DNA of 64,000 nucleotides from the NCBI GenBank assembly GCA_038501625.1, contig JAZAYU010000052.1:4245955-4309954 (forward strand). The letters are read 5' to 3'. Within the stretch, counting starts at the first letter, position 1. Each line of letters starts with the position of its first letter. This document shows positions 36,901-42,900 of this stretch, one piece after another. The position numbers and the translations under genes were made by a program. The DNA is from Corbicula japonica (taxonomy: Eukaryota > Mollusca > Bivalvia > Venerida > Cyrenidae). The notes beneath the pieces were generated by a model. It was not told where the DNA came from. It worked only from the letters and a program-made list of their open reading frames with translations, and did not search any database.

Positions 36901-39900
36901 GCATGAAGCTCTTCCAAATTTGTTCAAAGAAATCAATTCCATGCAGAACTCTGGTTGCCATGGCAACCTAAAGGAAAAACTTTAAAAATCTTCTTATCTG
37001 AAACCACAAGGCCTAGAGCTTAGATATTTGGCATTTAGCACCCTCTTGTGGAACTCTACAAAGATTATTCAAATTATTTCCCTGTGGTCAAAATTGGCCC
37101 CGCCCCAGGGGTCACTTCATTTAACATAGACTTATATAGAAAATCTTTAAAAATCTTCTTCTCACAAACCACAATGTGTACAGCTTAGATATTTGGTAAG
37201 TAGCATTGTCTAATGGATGTCTACTAAATTTGTTCAAATTATGTCCCCTGGGCCAAAATCGGCCATGCCCTGGGGTCTTCTTGGTTTATATATAGTTATA
37301 TAGGAAAAACATGAAAATCTTTAAAACCACAAGGCCTAGAGCCTTTATATTTGATATACAGCATCATCTAGTGGTCCTCTACCAAAATTGTTCAAACTAT
37401 CCCCCTGGGGTCAAAAATGGCTCCGCCCCTGGGGTCACTTGATTTACATAGACTTATATAGGGAAAACTTAAAAAAATCTTCTTCTCTAAAACCACAAGG
37501 CCTAGAACCTTGGTATTTGGTATGTGTCATCATGTAGTGGTCCTTTACAAAAGTTGTTCAAATTATTCTCCTGGGGTTGAAAATGTCTCCGCCCCGGGGG
37601 TCACTAGTTTTATTACATAGTGTTATATAGTAAATCTTTAAAAATCTTCTTCTCTGAAACCGTAAGGCCTAGAGCTTAGATATTTGGTATAAAGCATCAT
37701 CTAGTTACATTTTCTCCACAATATTAAATTTTTTTGACTTGCACACAACTCTTGCAACCATTGAGCAGTTGTTGACAGGTGAGCGACCCAGGGTCCTATG
37801 GACCCTCTTGTTTATTTGTTAGGTAATTTCTGACCAAAATGCGACCAGTGCAGATCCTGATCAGACGGCACGGATGTGCTGAATGATTTGGATCTACACT
37901 GTTGCACATGCGTAAAAATGTGTTTATATATTATGGAGGAAAGGGTTAACAGATGTGCTGATAAAAGGCGTATATGGAGGAAAGGGTTTACTGTAAAGCT
38001 GGCTCCAAGGTTATCAAGCTGTGAAAGGAAACCAGTATCAAATCTCAAGCATCTGATTGACTGAGATGATGACCAGTCACCATTTCAGTGAATCTGATGC
38101 TTGAGACTGATTTTCTTTCTCAGTTTTATAACCTTGGGGCCAGTTGAAGTCTAGGCTTATACACTGGTAGCGAAAATGACAAAATGCTTTTTAATGCTTA
38201 GCAGTTAAAATTCATAATCATTAATTGAAATGCAATTTGATATTCTGAATTGTTACAGCTCGGGTAGCAAGAGTTCTGGAGGAGGAGAAGTATGAGTTAC
38301 CTGCCCACGTGTTTGCAGACATGGAGCGGTATCTGGGCTCCATGGAGGACAGGTTGAGGACTAATATGGAAACAAGACAAGCTGAGATGAGGACTCTAGA
38401 AGCAGAGAAAAAAGATCTACATAATAAAATCTACAATATGTAAGTCATTTCTGGGGCAGTCTGGGGCAGATCCATTAGGCTTCAGTAGGTTCTCTTGTTC
38501 TTCGTTTTTGGAAGGCATCAATGTGTATTTATTTTCTGGGGCAGTTCCATAGGGGTTTTATTGGGCTCTCGTGTTCCTCCCTTTTGGGTGGCAACAATCT
38601 GTAAGTTATTTTCTGGGGCAGATTCAGAGGGGTTTCAGTGGGCTCTCGTGTTCCTCCTTTTTGGGTGGCAACAATCTGTAAGTTATTTTCTGGGGCAGAT
38701 TCAGAAGGGTTTCAGTGGGCTCTCTTGTTCCTCCTTTGATAAAGATACTGATCAGACAACTCTGACCTGGATCTACACTGTTTGTGCATACCATGAAGGC
38801 ATATATATGGAGGAAAGGGGTAACTTACCAGTAATACTTTTTCTACTAACATTATTAGCACTTTATTGTTGAGCTCTCTTATCAATAGCTTCATCATTTG
38901 CTTTTTGATTCATTACGTTATTTCTGATTCACATCAGGATCTACACTGTTTGTGTCTTGGTGAGAAATAACCTAATGAATGAAAAAGGGAACAGATCAGA
39001 TGGCACTGATGTGCTGGCTGACATGGATATATACACTGTTTGCCCATGAGGTAAATGGCTACTTGTTGAGTGTTACCAGAAAATAAATATGGAATATTAT
39101 AACAGTATGCATTCTGTAGGTTCATATTTTTTTAGTTGGGTATTTAAACAATATCACGCAAGACTGAAGATTGAGTGTGATGTGGTTTACATACGCAATG
39201 AGAAATAAAACAAACCTACAGACTGCATACTGTCATAATGTTCCTTTTATTATATACCCTTCATGCTCAAAACAAATTTAAATAAACTAAACAACAAAAT
39301 TTTAGTCATCAATATGGTTTACATAATAGTCGAATTAAAAATAGTTACATGATAGTAAATTTATGAATGGCATAGAAAATGTAAATGGTGTAAAAATATC
39401 GTAACGGTTGCATCAGAATTTCCCTATTTTGGAGTTAGTTATGTGCAGGAAAATTACGACAACATAGTGTGACGTACACTGCAACTCCATTATATCGCGG
39501 ACCTCAGGGTCCAAGCCCGCCAACTGCGATATAAACGGAGCGCGATATAAGTATAATCACGCTAAAACAAGGAGAATTCATTTGTTTTTGCTGTCAGATG
39601 CATGTATATTGTGGTGTTGCATAATTAACACGTCATGAAATCTACGGGTACATCAGGGAGTACGTTCCGTACTGGACAAATGTTTTTAAAACATATTTTT
39701 TATATAATTTATTAAGTTTTATTTTTAATAAAAAGAAATTAATTAATGTACAAAACAATAATCGACAATCTGTTGGTTGGTCATGTTCGGCAATGTTAGT
39801 TCGTCGTTGTCTGTCGTTGATATGCTTGATATGTCGATGAGCAGGTAATGTCAAAACAACAAACTGTTTTGATGTTTCCTTCTCATACCAGTATTATGGT

Positions 39901-42900
39901 AAGCAACTTGCATTAATTCTCGCTAATTTGCGGTTTGTCACATGAACGAAATTCTGCCAGTACAGTATAAGCTTGGTGTTTTTCACACCTCTTGTTCGTC
40001 ACAAAGGGGGTTTCATGTCAAATCAAAAGCATTGAATTGTAAAAAAAACTTTCATCTATTTTCGTACATTTGATGTTAAATTGTATCTGCTGTTGAAGTG
40101 TACATTGCCTCTTAAATCCCTGCATACAAAAATGTAATAAACAGCCTTCGCCGCTAATGACGTAATACGACATGGAAAAAGCGTGCTTTTCGTGAATTTG
40201 TCGCCAACGTTGATTTAAGCATTTGATCTTTTTTACTACCCACGAAGAATGAAAATTGTAAATGTACAAAAAATTGGGATCCACGGACCAAGCGCGATAT
40301 ATTGGATATCGCGATATAACGGAGTTGCAGTGTAGTTTATGACGTCACATAGAACATGGGAAAATGCAAAATAAAGAATTTGAAAACGACAATATCCGAT
40401 AGGAAATTACTAATCTGACGAGTTGTTTAAGCTGCACTATGCTAAAATCATTCATGGATATATAATAAAGCTGTTTTCCAGGTTTAATGAAGTACTTGTA
40501 GCGACTGGTGTTCTGTTTGTTCATCCATCGTTACCGGAAAAAAGCAACATGATAAACATGACTCAAGCTGCTTCAAGATTGAACAGGGAGAAGCTGAAAG
40601 AAATCATCCTCAACAAGAAAAGATGCAAGGTATAAGCATGATTTTATAATGTGTTGCTAAACAAGGCAGACAATCTTAGGACGTATCTCATGGACAATAA
40701 TTATTTGTCATAGAAAACCAATTGATTTTTATTTTTTTTAATTAAAAAATTCTTACTTCATTGGCTGTTTAGAAGGACATGAAGTCATCAGTATTTTTAC
40801 ACTAGAAGTCTTTTGTTTGCATAAATCAGAAAAAGGGTTATTGAAACAATAATATAAACTCCACAAGACAACAGACATATGACCAGGACCACATCAAATT
40901 TTTAAGATTAAGGTCATTGGTGTGATTTGAAAATTATATAAATTATGAACAAGTATATTTGGGGGAATAAGGTGATATTATGACTTGATGTTTTCAGTTA
41001 ACTTTTATGCCACCCACAATGTGGGGTTTGCACTTGTCCATCTGAACATCTGTGCCCAAGGTTATAAAACTGAGCATGGAAACCAGTCTCAAATCTCAAG
41101 CATCTGATTGGCTGAAATGGTGACCAGTCGCCATTTCAGCCAATCAGATGCTTGAGATTTGAGACTGGTTTCCAATCTCAGCTTTATAACCTTCAGTCCT
41201 GTTAGTACATACATCCACCAAATGTTGTGGCATGTGCTCATTATTTACTATCTGGCAGATTTATTTCAAACTTGCATAGATGATCAGGCAGAGCTTGTAG
41301 AATGTCATAAAGTATGGATTTTTGTCTGCAACCATTTTTACCAGTGTTATGGTCATATGTTAATTTTAGGTGATAAGATGTTATGGCATGAAAAACTTAT
41401 TCACTGTTTGGCAAATTTCCTTAAAATCTTGCACAATGGATTGTACACGATTTGTAGAATCGATGGTCAAACTGAAACATTTTTCCTGCAACCATTTTTA
41501 CCAGAGTTATGTCCCTTTTTAAATTTCACTTATATTATTCTATTGCATTAATTCACTAATAGTTTTTCCTGATTTGCCAATGTCCTGCCTGACCATTTTC
41601 ATCAGAATTAAAAATAGAGCTGTTAATACCATAAAATTTCAAAAATGTATGGAACTTTCTTGGGCTGAAGGTTATAAAGCTAAGATTGGAAACCAGTCTC
41701 AAATCTTAAGCATCTGATTGGCTGAAATGGCAACTGGTCGCCATTTCAGCCAATCAGATGCTTGAGATTTGAGACTGGTTTCCATGCTCAGTTTTATAAC
41801 CTTTGGCATTGGACAATTATGAAGCATGTGATGAGGTTTTTGAATGTGAGAAAAAAGAAGGTTTTAATGATACAAAGTTTAGTAAACATTGAACTACCTT
41901 ACTTGATGATATCCAAATATAGAATATAGAAATTCAAAACTACACAATAAGGAAACCAGAAATCAACATGACACTATTATTATTCTTTTATCTTTAGATT
42001 TATTGCGTCTGTATGTTTGTGTCACAGTTTAACTTTCTCATAGGAACTCCTTGCGTTGCCGGAGTCATTATTTGGGACATCTGTACTGCGTGGTCAGGGT
42101 GACATGTTGTCCGGTGAAAGGAGAAGGAATTACGGTGAAGCTGGAGACATGCAGAAATTACCCAGCATCTGGATGCATCAACATCAGGAACAGTCGGACT
42201 GGTCTTGGGATAGCAAGGTGAAACCTGTCATGTGACTGATACTTGATTCCTTTTAACCCTTTCCTCCATATATACACATTTTTACACATGTGTGACCAGT
42301 GTAGATCCAGATCAGCCAGAGCATCCATGCCATCGCATCAGGATCTGCACTGGTCACATTTTGGTCAGAAATAAGCTAACTAATCATAAAAGCGAACAGT
42401 GAAGATCCTGATCAGATGCCTGTTTCTACACTGTTTGCTCATGCAACTTAAACCAGCATATTTGGATTAAAACGGTTATGTTACACAGGAAAATAGATCT
42501 TGAAAATTTTAACTCTGTTTGGTCACAATGTTGATTTGATTAGTGGAACACCAAATACTGTGCTATATGGAGAGTGAGGTATATTATGAAGGAATCTTTG
42601 AATATTCTGTCATGTTGAAATTCTTATGGCATGCTCAAAAGGTAGATCAGCTGCTATCCATTTCTCGTTAACCTTTCCCTCCACATATGTGCATTTTATC
42701 GCATGTGTGAAAAGTGTAGATCCAGATCCATTCTGATCAGGATCTTAACTGTTGCTTTTTGGTCAGAAATAACCTAATAAATCAAACAGATGCTGATCAG
42801 TCGTGATGAATTTGCCAGCTGATCTGTATCTACACTGTTTTCCCATGTCATAAAGGTGTATATATGGAGGAAGCTGTTAACTTTTGATTGCTAAAACAAA

